A stretch of 64,000 nucleotides of DNA. Source: Eublepharis macularius. Taxonomy: Eukaryota; Chordata; Lepidosauria; Squamata; Eublepharidae. The notes below the pieces were generated by a model that was given only the letters and a program-made list of their open reading frames with translations, searched no databases and was not told where the DNA came from. The first letter of the stretch is position 1; every line of letters starts with the position of its first letter. Location of the stretch: positions 36,874,001 through 36,938,000 of the forward strand of contig NC_072806.1 of NCBI RefSeq assembly GCF_028583425.1, written 5' to 3'. Positions 11,753-22,040 of the stretch are shown one piece after another. The position numbers were made by a program, and so were the translations under genes.

Positions 11753-13450
11753 ATGGTACACAACCTTTCTAGGGGCCATTTCAATGCGAACCTCTTACAT
11801 GAACCTGCCAAAGTGCCCACCACACCACCCCTCCCTCAGTCCAACTCCACCTCACACCTCTTGCAGCCATCACCTCTTACGGCTGCCAAGAAGCCTTGTG
11901 GCAGACGTTGTGCAAGATACACCAATGCTAAAAAGAGTAAGCAACTTAGAGATGTGGCAAGGAAATATGCACGTCCTGCTCCTGCGGTGCACCGAGCAGC
12001 AGTGGCCAAGTACCAGCAAGATCACCCCAAGGTGCACAGAGTGGCAGAGCCAATCTATGAGCAAAGCAATCCTGGAAGACAAGTAGAGAGGTGCTCACTT
12101 CCATGGAAGGTCAAGGCTCACTCAGGCATGGCATATGATCCTTCTCTACCTTCAAGCTGCCTCTTAACCTCATCCATGCAGAAACCCCCCTGTTCAGCAT
12201 CTCAAAACAAAGCAACATGGCCCAAGTGCTGTGGAACTGAAAGCACATTGTTTGGGATGAGAGCACCATGGCGCTTTAGGGGTGTTTTGAGGCACTGAGC
12301 ATAACCCTCAAAGATTTCAGGGGCAACGAGAGAGCGATGTGGGGAGTCACAGTGTTACTGGTTGGAGACTTCTGGCATAAGAACATAAGAGAAGCCATGT
12401 TGGATCAGGCCAATGGCCCATCCAGTCCAACACTCTGTGTCACACAGTAGCCAAAAACCAGGTGTCCTCAGGTCTGCCAGTGGGGAAGGGACACTAGAAG
12501 CCCCCCAACTGATTGCCCCTCAAACACCAAGAATACAGAGCATCACTGCCCTAGACAGAGAGTTCCATCTATACCTTGTGGCTCATAGCCACTGATGGAC
12601 CTCTGCTGGCAGACTCTGCCAGTAGTCTCAAGGAGAACTCGAGCTAACGAGGTGACTGTGTGTGTCAAGGCATCGTATCTGTGGCCTCTCATCAGGAAAC
12701 TCTCACAAAGAAAGGACATGAGGGTCCACTTGAGAGGCGAGGTGTCTACTGGGGGATTCTCTGAACTCCTACTAAAAATAGGGGACGGAGCGTATCCCAA
12801 GTCCCTGATATTGCCACTATCATGGAGAAGTCCATGGACTGGCTGTGCAAGCGTGCCATTCTGACCCCCAAGATCGACAAGGCTGCCATCATTAATGAAA
12901 CACAACTTAACTCACTCAAAATGGAGTACAGATCTGTGGACTCAGTGGTGCAAATGAATTATGCAGGCCACTACCCTGTGGAGTTCCTCAACATGCTCAA
13001 CCCTCCTGGCTTCCCAGCCTACAAGCTTCTCCTCAAAGTGGGGGCTCCATTGATGCTGCTTCAGAACCTCAGCCCACCCAAACTCTGCAGTGGCACCAGA
13101 CTATGTGTGAAAGCCTCCACAGGAACATCATCAAGGCCACATTGTCCACCGGCAGTGCTTGGTGGGGGGATGGGGGAGTCGGTGTTCATACCATGCATAC
13201 CACTCATACCATCAGAGAACCCCTTCAAATTCAAGAGACTGCAGTTCCCCCTCAAGGCCTGCTTTGCTATGATGATCAACGGGTCCCGGGGCAGACACTG
13301 AAGGAGGCCGGAATTGACTTGAGGGAGGTCTGCTTCTCACATGGGCAGTTCTACGTGGCCTGCTCCAGAGGGAGCTCACCCAGCAGCCTGGTGATCCTAG
13401 CACCTGAGGGGGAAACCACCAATGTGGTCTACAAAGAGGTCCTTCAGTAG
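11753..13450 (+). pseudogene. Helitron Rep/helicase gene remnant
   Basis: The first part (about 11753-12110) encodes a basic, repetitive N-terminal region with ARKYARPAPAVHRAAVAKYQ, as in Helitron proteins. The Pif1-type helicase C-terminal part follows after a large deletion: VLLVGDF before the nested insertion, then [73 protein letters not shown] and [18 protein letters not shown], ending with VVYKEVLQ and a stop codon at about 13450. The frame shifts between these blocks. The replication-initiator (HUH) motifs are absent. It cannot encode an active protein. Confidence 0.85.
12378..12605 (+). mobile_element. SINE/LINE-tail insertion nested in the Helitron helicase gene
   Basis: The insertion begins TAAGAACATAAGAGAAGCCA and includes TTGGATCAGGCCAATGGCCC and CACACAGTAGCCAAAAACCA, a common squamate and avian dispersed repeat. 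It is flanked by CTGGCA on both sides (12372-12377 and 12606-12611) and splits the helicase motif GDF|QTLPVV. A related fragment occurs near 22960-23030. Confidence 0.8.
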
Positions 13451-14236
13451 AAAAAAAAATGGTTGTACGTATTTTTCACTTTATTTATTGCACTACAATC
13501 TTTTCCTTTTAAAATCTCTTCAATAAATGTTCCATTTTGAAATTCACTTCATCAGTTTTCGGCATCAACACGCTTCGCTTTATTCAAACACCTTTGTGAA
13601 GCTTGGGCACTATGCTATTATATTACAAAACCAACTAAAAAAAAAATCCCACAAACCAAAAAATGTTACATACCTATAAGTATTATAACTGGATTTAAAG
13701 TAGTTAAATACTATAGTGAAGCGCGGGCATCAAGCTAGTTAATAAATAAGAGAGAGCAGCCCTTCATCTCTGTGATACTGGAGGATTCGAGGTGTTGTGC
13801 AATGAATTCAGATGTGAGCAAGAGGCGGACAAGAAGACTGTTCTTGTACTGTGGCTTGTGACATTGGTCGCTTCCACACGCTCCAATTTTTTCTGGTTTT
13901 TCTGGTTTTCCCTGTCCCAAAGCTGCGTCTTCCCAATCTGTTTCAAGAACTCACCTTCTACATACATCATCCTCATGCATGTTTTGTGAGTGTTTGTCGC
14001 AGGGGGGAAAAGGTCCCAAAACAGAACATGCGTTCTTTATCTGTGCCTCATCACAAATGATGTTGGTGCATTCCCGCCCAACTTTTCTTTTTTTGGAGTG
14101 CTTTGGGATTGCGCTATACCATTGTCCTGGGCATGCATGGTAATCTTTCTCTACTGATTTCCCGCTCAAAGTTTTAAATGCAAAAGTGTTTAATAAATAT
14201 GTGAACAGTAGAGTAGCGTGATTATGCAATCCCATA

Positions 14237-14480
14237 TCCTACTATATAAAAGACAAACCGTGTCCCCCACCACTCACTCCTTATCCCTGCAGAGGTGCAG
14301 TACGCAAGGATAAGAAGCGAGTCACGGGGGCAAGGCCCTCCCAAGGTCCCACAGCAGCGGGGGCAGGGCTCCCCACCACCTCTGCAGGGCCTTGGGAGGG
14401 CTGCACACAAGCCAAGCGGTGACCGAGGGATCAGAGGAGGAGAGAGCCCTCGCTCTCTTCCTCGACCCCCCCTTTGATGC
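14237..14480 (+). mobile_element. Helitron 5' end, truncated copy
   Basis: It starts TCCTACTATATAAAAGACA after an A, like the other Helitrons here. The next 240 bp are GC-rich with GCAGGGCCTTGGGAGGGC, as in the interiors of 20589-21023 and 31619-32359. No CTAG end was found. Confidence 0.6.
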
Positions 14481-15067
14481 TGCGGGGAGAGGCGGGGGGG
14501 CGGGGAGGGAAGCGCTGCTATGGCCCATTTTATTTTCCCAAACAGCATCCTTATTGATAGTTCGAAATTAAATCAGAAATGGCACTCTGATCTCCGTGTT
14601 GATCCTAGACTGATACTCTGATTGCTGAGCGATCCAGTGTAGCAAGCAGTGCAGTATGATTCCCTTTGTATACATAGATATCGTAATAGCGCAAGGACCA
14701 TTAAAAAAAGTTTTTAAAAAGGGAGGAATTATATGATCGCGCATGTGAGGCAGATGCATGAGTGGGAAGGGTAATGGCGAGAGGAGGGGTTGGAGATTTG
14801 TGGAAGGGCACTTCAAAAGTGCAAAAAAGCCTCCACAGGCATGGATACGGTAATAATCGTGCGGAAAAAGCAGCATCAAAAATGAAAACAGAATAAAACA
14901 GGTCTCACAAAAACTGCTTAAAAACTGGGATCATCATGACCTGCTCGCGCATGGGAAACAATGATGTGTGTAAAGAGCGAGATAACCTGCCAAAGTTCCG
15001 TGGGCAGGCCGTCTCATTAAGGACGTGTGGAAGCAACCAGTAAGAGGTTATAATAGCTGCTGACTGA

Positions 15068-15110
15068 GAGCCAAGCTACAAGTGACAAATTACACTTGCC
15101 TGGCAAGTGA
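15068..15110 (+). mobile_element. Half copy of the Harbinger-like MITE
   Basis: Only one end is present (GAGCCAAGCTACAAGTGACA followed by ACACTTGCCTGGCAAGTGA). The second arm is missing, so this is a truncated copy. Confidence 0.65.
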
Positions 15111-15186
15111 CTCTATTTGGTTTGCCCAGTGTTTGCTCCAACTTTATGTGACATGACTGTAAGCCTATCCTATTTCTAGTCCTGGT

Positions 15187-15310
15187 TCTGCTTGGTGGTG
15201 GAAAGTGCTGTCAAGTCATAGCTGACACATGGCAACCCCTGCTGGGGTTTACAAGGCAAGAGACTAGCAGAGGTGGTTTGCCATTGCCTGCCACCCTGGT
15301 CTTCCTGCAA
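15187..15310. repeat. Dispersed repeat (LINE/SINE tail)
   Basis: GGTGGAAAGTGCTGTCAAGT, CTGACACATGGCAACCCCTG and GTGGTTTGCCATTGCCTGCC form a common squamate interspersed repeat. The family was not named with certainty. Confidence 0.5.
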
Positions 15311-15603
15311 GGTCTCCTGTCCATCGCAGGGAGAACAGAATAAAAATCAAAATAAATAATAAATACTAACCAAGGCCAATCCTGCTTAGCTTCCAAGATC
15401 TGACGAGATCTGGCTTGCCTGGGCTATCCAGGTCATGGCCTAGTTCTCCTGATTAGACATCCAGTTTTCCTAGGTCAGGGCCTAGTCCTGCTTAGACATC
15501 CAATTTTCCTTGCTTTTGAAGGGCCAGCTCCCATGAATCTGCCCATAATCTGCTAGGCTCCATTTGAGAAGGAATCTCCCAGATCTTTCCTTCTCCTTGA
15601 AAT

Positions 15604-15830
15604 AGGGTTGTCAGGCCCAAGTTGGGAAATTCCTGGAGATTTGGGGGGGGGGGGTGGAGCCTGGAGAGGGTGTGGTTTAGGGAGGGAAGGGGTCTCAGTG
15701 GGGTATAATGCCATAGAGTTCACCCTACAGAGCAGCCATTTGCTCCAGGGGAACTGGTCTCTGTTGCCTGGAGGTCATTTGTAATCCTGGGAGACCTCCA
15801 GCTACCACCTGGAGGTTGGCACCCCTGCCT
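15604..15830 (-). repeat. GGTTGCCAAC-family dispersed repeat
   Basis: This is a reverse copy with ACCACCTGGAGGTTGGCACC at its right end, TCTCAGTGGGGTATAATGCC in the middle and AAATTCCTGGAGATTTGGGG at its left. Confidence 0.7.
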
Positions 15831-16236
15831 TGATAGTATTGCAACCAGAGAGTTCCATTCTGCCCTCTCAGAGACAGTTTCTAACTCAATTAAAAACTGC
15901 TTTTCCCACAAGACCTGTTGTGGCCCTTGATCCAGCTACTGAACCGTCTCCAGAGGCAGAATTGGCTCTCTTTGGTCCTCATTTCATTTTGTCCTCTTCC
16001 CAAGGAGACTTCCAGTTACCTCACCAAGGGAAGTGAAGTGAAGAAAAAAAAAAGTCCACTTTTGAGCACATTTCCTACTGGATACGTCAACTTGATCTGT
16101 GGGGGAGCACGGGCGGAGGCAGTCTCCCAGAACCCAGTCGCAGACCCAGGTGCGGAATAGTCTTGAGTCACTGACTGAGGGCAAGGATGGCCCACGGGTT
16201 CCTTGGCTGAAGCTTGAGGTTCTGCAGCAACTCTCA

Positions 16237-16354
16237 GGGCCAAGCTACACGTGACGAATGACACTTGAACAGCAAGTGTATTTCGCCCTGTTCACTTGCC
16301 CTCCACTCAATCCACTTGCCGTTCAAGTGTCATTTGTCACTTGTAGCTTGGCCC
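16237..16354. mobile_element. Palindromic Harbinger-like MITE, copy 4 (short form)
   Basis: This is a 118-bp fold-back with the family ends GGGCCAAGCTACACGTGAC and GTCACTTGTAGCTTGGCCC. The flanks are TCA and TGA, and the palindrome continues about 8 bp into the flanking DNA (ACTCTCA against TGAGAGA). Confidence 0.75.
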
Positions 16355-17147
16355 TGAGAGAGAGCTCACTGCTAGATGGCGGGTTTTTTTAGAAGGCCCA
16401 CACAAGGGAGAGAATAAGAAGGGAGAGCCTCCCCCCGCCCCCAAGCGAAGAAAATTGGCCAAGGCAACAGCCCATGACAAAGCCAGCCTCAGCAACTGTA
16501 GTGTGTGACTTTGATTCCCCATATCATAACCCTCCTGAATTAAAAATGCAGGCAATTACGTGCATGGCTTCCCTCCGATGAGGGGCAGGCTTGGGCCTCA
16601 TTAATGCAGGAGCACAGAGGAAAGTCGTTAGCGCTTGTGAAATGGAATGTTTCTCTGAGAACAGTTCCGCTTGAGAAGGGGAGGGGGCAGAATAAAGTCC
16701 CCCAAAGAAAAGTTAAATTTCACACATTTCTGAGCAGAAAGAGAGAGAGAGAGTCACTCAGTCAGTCACGCAGCCTTGGGCCTAGACAACAACAGCCCAC
16801 TGCCCATGCCACAAAATCTTTTGGCGTGCGCAAACACACAAAATAAATAAATTCATTAAAATGACTTTTGTCTTTCCGTAGCAACCCCCCCTTCACCCAG
16901 GCTCTCCTCCTCGGTGCAAGGTGCAGTTTGACCCATAGGGGAAGATAACAGGTGGGGCTGGCTCTGAACTGGTTCTGGCTGGAGTCCGATGGGGCTGCTG
17001 CCCACAGAACGGCTGCCGGCTGGCTGCCAGGTACTGCTGAGGTGGAAAGCCAGCTGCATTCCCAGCGGGAAGTTTCACCTTGGTCTTTGTTGGACAGAGA
17101 GAGGAGGCATCTAAATTTTGGAATTTGCTGCACACCAATGGTTTCAT

Positions 17148-17372
17148 AGAACCAGTGTGGTGGAGTAATTGTAGTGAAGGACTACGATCTGGAAAACCCA
17201 GGTTTGAATCCTCATGGGAACTTGTTGGGGGACCTTGGGCCAGTCACTCTCTTGCAGTTTTGCCTACCTCACAGGAATATCGTGAGCAAAAAACGAAGGA
17301 GGGGAGAATGATGAAAGCTGCCTGTCTTGGATACCTACTGGGGCGAAAAAAGGGAGAGTATATATATATCCA
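17148..17372 (+). mobile_element. Sauria-type SINE
   Basis: It has ACCAGTGTGGTGGAGTAATT, a B-box-like GGTTTGAATCCTC, CCTTGGGCCAGTCACTCTC and CCTACCTCACAGG in plus orientation. The 3' part is degraded. Confidence 0.75.
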
Positions 17373-17373
17373 A

Positions 17374-18595
17374 GATGGGAAATTCTTGGAGATTTGTGGG
17401 GTAGAGCCTGGAGAGGGCAGAGTTTGGGGACGGACCACAGTGGGGTTGCCAGGTATTTGGTATTCACCCAGACAGTCTGGTATTTGGGGGGGGGGGGGCT
17501 GTCTGAGTGAAATATTTTCCAAATGCCGGCACGTGGCCCCTCCCCCCTGGAAGCTCTGTCACCTAGCCTGGGTGCCTGGCCTCCCTCCTGCGGGACATAG
17601 GGATCGCAGACCCCCGATGGGGGCAGAGGATCCCTGGCTCCCGCTCCCCACCCCCCACCCCCACTTACCTGAGCAGCAAGGGGGGCGCACCTTCCTTGTG
17701 CGCTCCCCCGTGGCATGGCGCGCTCCTGTGCACCGCAGCCGCTGGGATCCGGCCCGTTTTGGCCCGGATCGGGGCCGCTGTGGAGCGCAGGAGCGCTCCT
17801 GCACTCTGCAGCACTCAAAACGGGCCCGATCCATGGGAAACTGGGCCTGTTTTCAGCAGCTGCAGAGCGCAGGAGTGCTCCTGTGCTCTGCAGTGCCTCA
17901 AAAACGGGCCCAATCCACAGCAGAATGGCCTGTTTCCGATGCTGCGGCTCACAGCAGCGCACCGCAGTGACCGAAAACAGGCCTGCCCAGGGGCCACACG
18001 ATGATGTCACTCCTGAAGTGACATCATTGTGCCTGTGGGGGGGCGCGCATGTGCGTGCGCTCCGCCCACACTCACCCCCCTCTCCCCAAAGGTAAGTGCC
18101 AGCTCCTGTCCCCCACCGGGAGGTTGAAGGGGCCTGGCAACCCTATGTGGGAGTGGGCTGCCTGGTAGGCCTCTGTAGCTGTGCAGTGCTGGTAGGAGTG
18201 GCCAGCCAGCCCAGACAGCTTCCTGTGGCTGTGTAGCACAGCCCGGAAGTGGCCAGCAGCCTGGGCAGCCTCCTGTGGCTGTGTGGTGCAGCCCCGGAGT
18301 GGCCAGCCAGCCATGATGCCTGGAAGTGTGTCAGTGCAATGACATTACTTCCTGTAGTGACATCATCATGCCAGCCAGGTATGTGTACTTGCAATGTAAG
18401 AACAATGTTACTGCTGCCCCCACTATCTGGGATCCGTGTTGTTCCAGACCCCATCTGGCAACCCTATATTCTACCCTCCAAAGCTGCCATTTTCTTCAGG
18501 AGAACTCATCCCCGTGGCCTGGAGATCAGTTTTAATTCCCGGAGATCTCCATCTACCACCTGAAGGTTGGCAAGTACAACCCTAGTAAACATATC
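17374..18595. repeat. GGTTGCCAAC-family repeat split by a GC-rich repeat block
   Basis: The outer parts (17374-17442 and about 18468-18595) are a reverse GGTTGCCAAC-family copy. Between them is a GC-rich block that begins GTTGCCAGGTATTTGG and has CCTGGCAACCCTA at 18134-18146 and again near 18466. Within it, about 17770-17960 carries direct repeats with GAGCGCAGGAG and CTCCTGTGCTCTGCAG. Similar GC-rich blocks with paired TGACATCA motifs occur at 23490-23800 and 33310-34010. Overlapping open frames on both strands are composition artefacts. Confidence 0.6.
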
Positions 18596-18959
18596 AACTA
18601 TTTACAACAAATACTGGAAACCTTATTGAGTTTCCATCCTATTGCACTATATAAACCATGAGCCTCCTGACTTGTACATTTTCTTCTGCCAAATATTGAA
18701 GAATATATATAACTCTATAAGCCATTTCCTATGCCCCTTTCATATTTCCATTTTAATCTGGTAGTTTTTTGCTGTTCCAGCTTCGTGTAAAGCAATGAGA
18801 GGACAGAGGTTTCAAACAGCATTTACATCCGTTTATGAACTGTGTGTGAATTGCACTGGCTATTTCAAACAATGCCACTTTTTCTGGCGCCGATACTGTT
18901 GTTTACCCTCCTGTCCCGGGTCATCAGGGCTTCTGCAATTTTTTTAAAAAATAAGCACA

Positions 18960-19182
18960 AAATAGCACTATAGTGCTATAGCATTGTAATAATAGGTGTA
19001 GCAGGTTCCCTGAATCCCAGCTTTCATTTTAAAAAAAAGTCTCTAGACCCTTCTTTTGAAGAGATATAAAGGCCTATCTCCACAAGGGAAAAGGCTAGAG
19101 ACTTAGTTTTTAAAAAAAATTAAAGCTGAGGATTCAGAGAACTTGCTGCACGTTATTTTACAACTCTATAGCACTATAGCAT
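18960..19182. repeat. Large inverted repeat, first of an adjacent pair
   Basis: The left arm has CACTATAGTGCTATAGCA, GGTTCCCTGAATCCCAGC and TTTTAAAAAAAAGTCTCTAG. The right arm returns CTAGAGACTTAG, GATTCAGAGAACTTGC and CTATAGCACTATAGC. The arms are about 85 bp and imperfect. Confidence 0.65.
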
Positions 19183-19266
19183 TAATCACTATCCATTCAA
19201 AATTAGAACATGCTGGAAATGAGAAGGAAAATAAAAAGGCAGTGCTATGAAATCACTGATACAATC

Positions 19267-19478
19267 CAACAAGGTAAAACCCTTCCGGAGGGAACAAACT
19301 AATCTATAAACAAGCACAAACAATATACAATTTTTAAACAATATTATTAAATTTTAAAAAAATTAAATATTTTTTAAAAAACAAAAAATTAATAATATTG
19401 TTTAAAAATTGTATATCGTTTGTGCTTATTTATAGATTAGTTGATTCCCTCCGGAAGGGTTTTCCCTTGTTGGTTTGT
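19267..19478. repeat. Large A/T-rich inverted repeat, second of an adjacent pair
   Basis: The arms are about 80 bp and nearly perfect. CCAACAAGGTAAAACCCTTC and AATCTATAAACAAGCACAAA on the left are mirrored by TTTGTGCTTATTTATAGATT and GAAGGGTTTTCCCTTGTTGG on the right. A short T/A-rich centre lies near 19370. The repeat starts about 85 bp after the previous one ends. Confidence 0.7.
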
Positions 19479-20247
19479 AGTTTGGTTCTGGAGGTGCCCT
19501 CCCCCCTTGCTTTTATGAAGTCACTGCTGACATTTCAAACATTGCACAGCAGTGAATCAGAAGTGCACAGAACACTTGAGAATAGAAGAAAAGGGTTTTT
19601 AAAAGGCTCAACCTGCATTGCAAATGGGACACTATTTTTTTTTACTTTTTCAGAACCATCAGTTAATCTGTTAGCCACCTGCAGTCAAACTGCCACTAGT
19701 CTGTGTGAAAAGGGCCCTGGTGTTCTGCCACACAGGCAGTGAACCTGGTGAGGTTACCTGCAGATAGGAGCCGATGCCGTTCTAAAATGGCTCCCACTCA
19801 ATTCTCCGGGTCACGGCAAACTTTTTTCCATGTCAGTGAATGGCTGCCGTTCACTCCTATGCAGAAAAGCAACAAATTTGGTGACAGTAGTACCGGGCAG
19901 AAGTTTTAAAAACATACCTGAAGCACTGCCGGCTCCCTACCCGACCACTACAATCATCGTTTGTTCATCTGAAATTAGGTAGGTAGCAACCCAGGAGAGG
20001 GCCTTTTCGGCCATGGCCCCTAAACTCTTGAAATGCTCTCCCCAGGGGATTTGTCTGTCTCCTCCTGTTGCCCTCCTCCACCAGCAGGTGAAGACTGTTT
20101 TGTTTTGTTTGGCATTCCCTCAGTGATCCCTCCTTCCTGCCCTATGTTTTAATTGTTGTTTTTATATCTTTGTGTGTGTTTTAGCTCTAGTTTTAATTGC
20201 TTTAACTATGGGGGTTGTTTGGTTTTTAATGGTTTTTAAATGGGATT

Positions 20248-20498
20248 TTATGATAATAACATTTGATTTATATACTGCCCTTCAGGACAACTTAATGCCC
20301 ACTCAGAGAGGTTTACAAAGTATGTTATTATTGTCCCCACAACAAAACACCCTGTGAGGTGGGTGGGGCTGAGAGAGCTCCAGCAAACTGTGACTAGCTC
20401 AGGTCACCCAGCTGGCCTCAAGTGGAGGAGTGGGGAATCAAACCCGGCTCTCCAGATTAGAGTCCCGTGCTCTTAACCACTACACCAAACTGGCTGAT
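20248..20498 (-). mobile_element. Sauria-type SINE
   Basis: The minus strand reads AGCCAGTTTGGTGTAGTGGT (A box), GGGTTTGATTCCCCACTCC (B box) and CAGCTGGGTGACC, and ends with a TATAAATCAAATG tail. This is the standard organisation of squamate tRNA-derived SINEs. Confidence 0.85.
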
Positions 20499-20588
20499 GT
20501 ACTGTACTGTACTGATGTATGTTTTCATTTGTTAGCCACCTTGGTAGCCCTTGTGAGGTCAGAAAGGCAGGATATAAATTTTGTAAAA

Positions 20589-21023
20589 TCTTTAATATAT
20601 AAAAGGCAAGCCATGTTGCCAACGACTCACTTTTTATCCTGGCACAGGTGCAGTGAGTCATCGGCAAGACAGCAACGGAGAAGCAGAGGCCATGGAGGTG
20701 GCGGGGAGGCCTGGCACTGCGCCCTTCCCAAGGCCCCACAGCAGCTGCAGAGGCAGCAGGGAGGCCTGGCTTGGCGGCATGGCCCTCCCAAGGTCTCCGT
20801 GGCATGGCCTTCCCAAGGCCAAGCCTCCCTGCCACCTCCGTAGCCACTGCGGGGACTTGGGAAGGCCACACTGCTATGTTGGGCCTACCTGCCGCCTCCG
20901 TGGCCACAGCGATGCCCAACATGACAGCATTGCCCTCCGGAGGTGTCCCCAGTGATGGAGAAGCCAGCCACAGCTCTGCACCCCTCCCAAGCCCATTGTT
21001 CACACATTGGGCTTGGTTGCTAG
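20589..21023 (+). mobile_element. Short non-autonomous Helitron
   Basis: It starts TCTTTAATATATAAAAGGCA after an A and ends GGTTGCTAG before a T. Just before the end lies the hairpin AAGCCCA...TGGGCTT (12-nt loop), as expected for a Helitron terminator. The interior is GC-rich with imperfect CCCAAGGCC repeats. It has no coding capacity. Confidence 0.8.
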
Positions 21024-21259
21024 TAAATATATACATGCATACATATATAAAATGTTCAACATATGCTACTTGAGGGAAGGGGGATTGTGTCCACTGGCCC
21101 TCCTTGTTGTTGGTGTGTTTGAAAATGTGTTCCCGAGCAAGAAGAATGCTGTCAAGAGCTGTAGACACACTGGCTCATTCTTGAAACTGGGAATAGTACA
21201 AAAAGCCTAGTTTTGATTATATGAATGGACCATACTCTGTGTGTGGATAAGTCTGTCTA

Positions 21260-21700
21260 TATATGGTTGGTTTATTTAATATACTCATTTATGCATCACC
21301 TTTTCCCCCACTGGTGACCCAATCCATCTTAGATCATTCTCTTTTCTTCCATTTTATCTTTACAACGATCCTGTAAAGTAGGTTAGGCTGAAAGTGTGAT
21401 ACTGGCCCAAGGTCATCCAGCAAGCTTCCATGGGAGAGCAGGGATTCAAACCTGGGCTGTTTCCAGACGGCTTACCTGCCTCCGGAACATCGCGCCATCT
21501 TGCGGGGAAAACGCAAAATATCGTGTTTTCTCGCGCGAGTTTTGCACAACGTCGCGCAAAACTCGCGCGAGAAAACGTGATATTTCGCGTTTTCCCCGCA
21601 AGATGGTGCAACGTTCCGGAGGCAAGTAAGCCATCTGGAAACGGCCCTGGATTTTCCAGATCCTAGTCCAGCCCTCTAACCACAACTCCACTGGCTCTGT
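21260..21700 (-). mobile_element. Sauria-type SINE interrupted by a palindromic element
   Basis: The plus strand carries the reverse-complemented SINE body (AGTAGGTTAGGCTGAAAGTG, CCAGCAAGCTTCCATGGGAG, GATTCAAACCTGG). After the insertion at 21456-21645 it resumes as ATTTTCCAGATCCTAG, CTAACCACAACTCCACTGGC. Confidence 0.78.
21456..21645. mobile_element. Palindromic element inserted in a Sauria-type SINE
   Basis: This is a 190-bp fold-back with ends GCTGTTTCCAGACGGC and ATCTGGAAACGGC. The CG-rich arms contain TTTTCTCGCGCGAGTTTTGC. It is flanked by CCTGG on both sides (21451-21455 and 21646-21650). The flanking SINE sequence (GATTCAAACCTGG | ATTTTCCAGATCC) rejoins if one CCTGG and the element are removed. 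Confidence 0.78.
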
Positions 21701-22040
21701 AAAACTAAGGTTGTTTAACTGCCTGTATCGCCCCCCCTGCCCTCATCCACGTGGATCATTTGAAAAATCAAGATACTGAAGGCAAGAAGAATGTATTTCA
21801 AGCGTTTCTTGATCAGATGTTTATTACACATCAAGCATGTAATTTCTGCATTGAGTAATGTGTCCTGTTAATACTTATGCTTTGTTTCATCTTCATTTCA
21901 GCTCCATTTTCAGATTTCTGCTGGTTCTCTGAAATCCAAATTTTATGGCTTTTTTATTGGATGTCCCAGTCTGTTGATTGTATTCAACTTAAACTGTCTG
22001 ATCCTTGAGTCTCCGTGAGAAAGGCAGACGGTAAACAAAC

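Larger units (their letters stand above)
11331..13738 (+). mobile_element. Helitron, decayed autonomous copy
   Basis: It starts TCTTCTATATATATAAAGAC after an A and ends ATCAAGCTAG before a T, the expected Helitron 5'-TC...CTAG-3' termini at an A|T target. It carries remnants of the Helitron protein (see 11753-13450) and a nested SINE-like insertion at 12378-12605. A second, similar 3'-end-like motif (GTGAAGCTTGGGCACTATGC) lies at about 13595. Confidence 0.87.

Noticed and set aside
17080..18010. Long overlapping open frames on both strands (296 and 248 codons)
   Set aside because: They translate a SINE and a GC-rich repeated block; open on both strands because of base composition and internal repetition.
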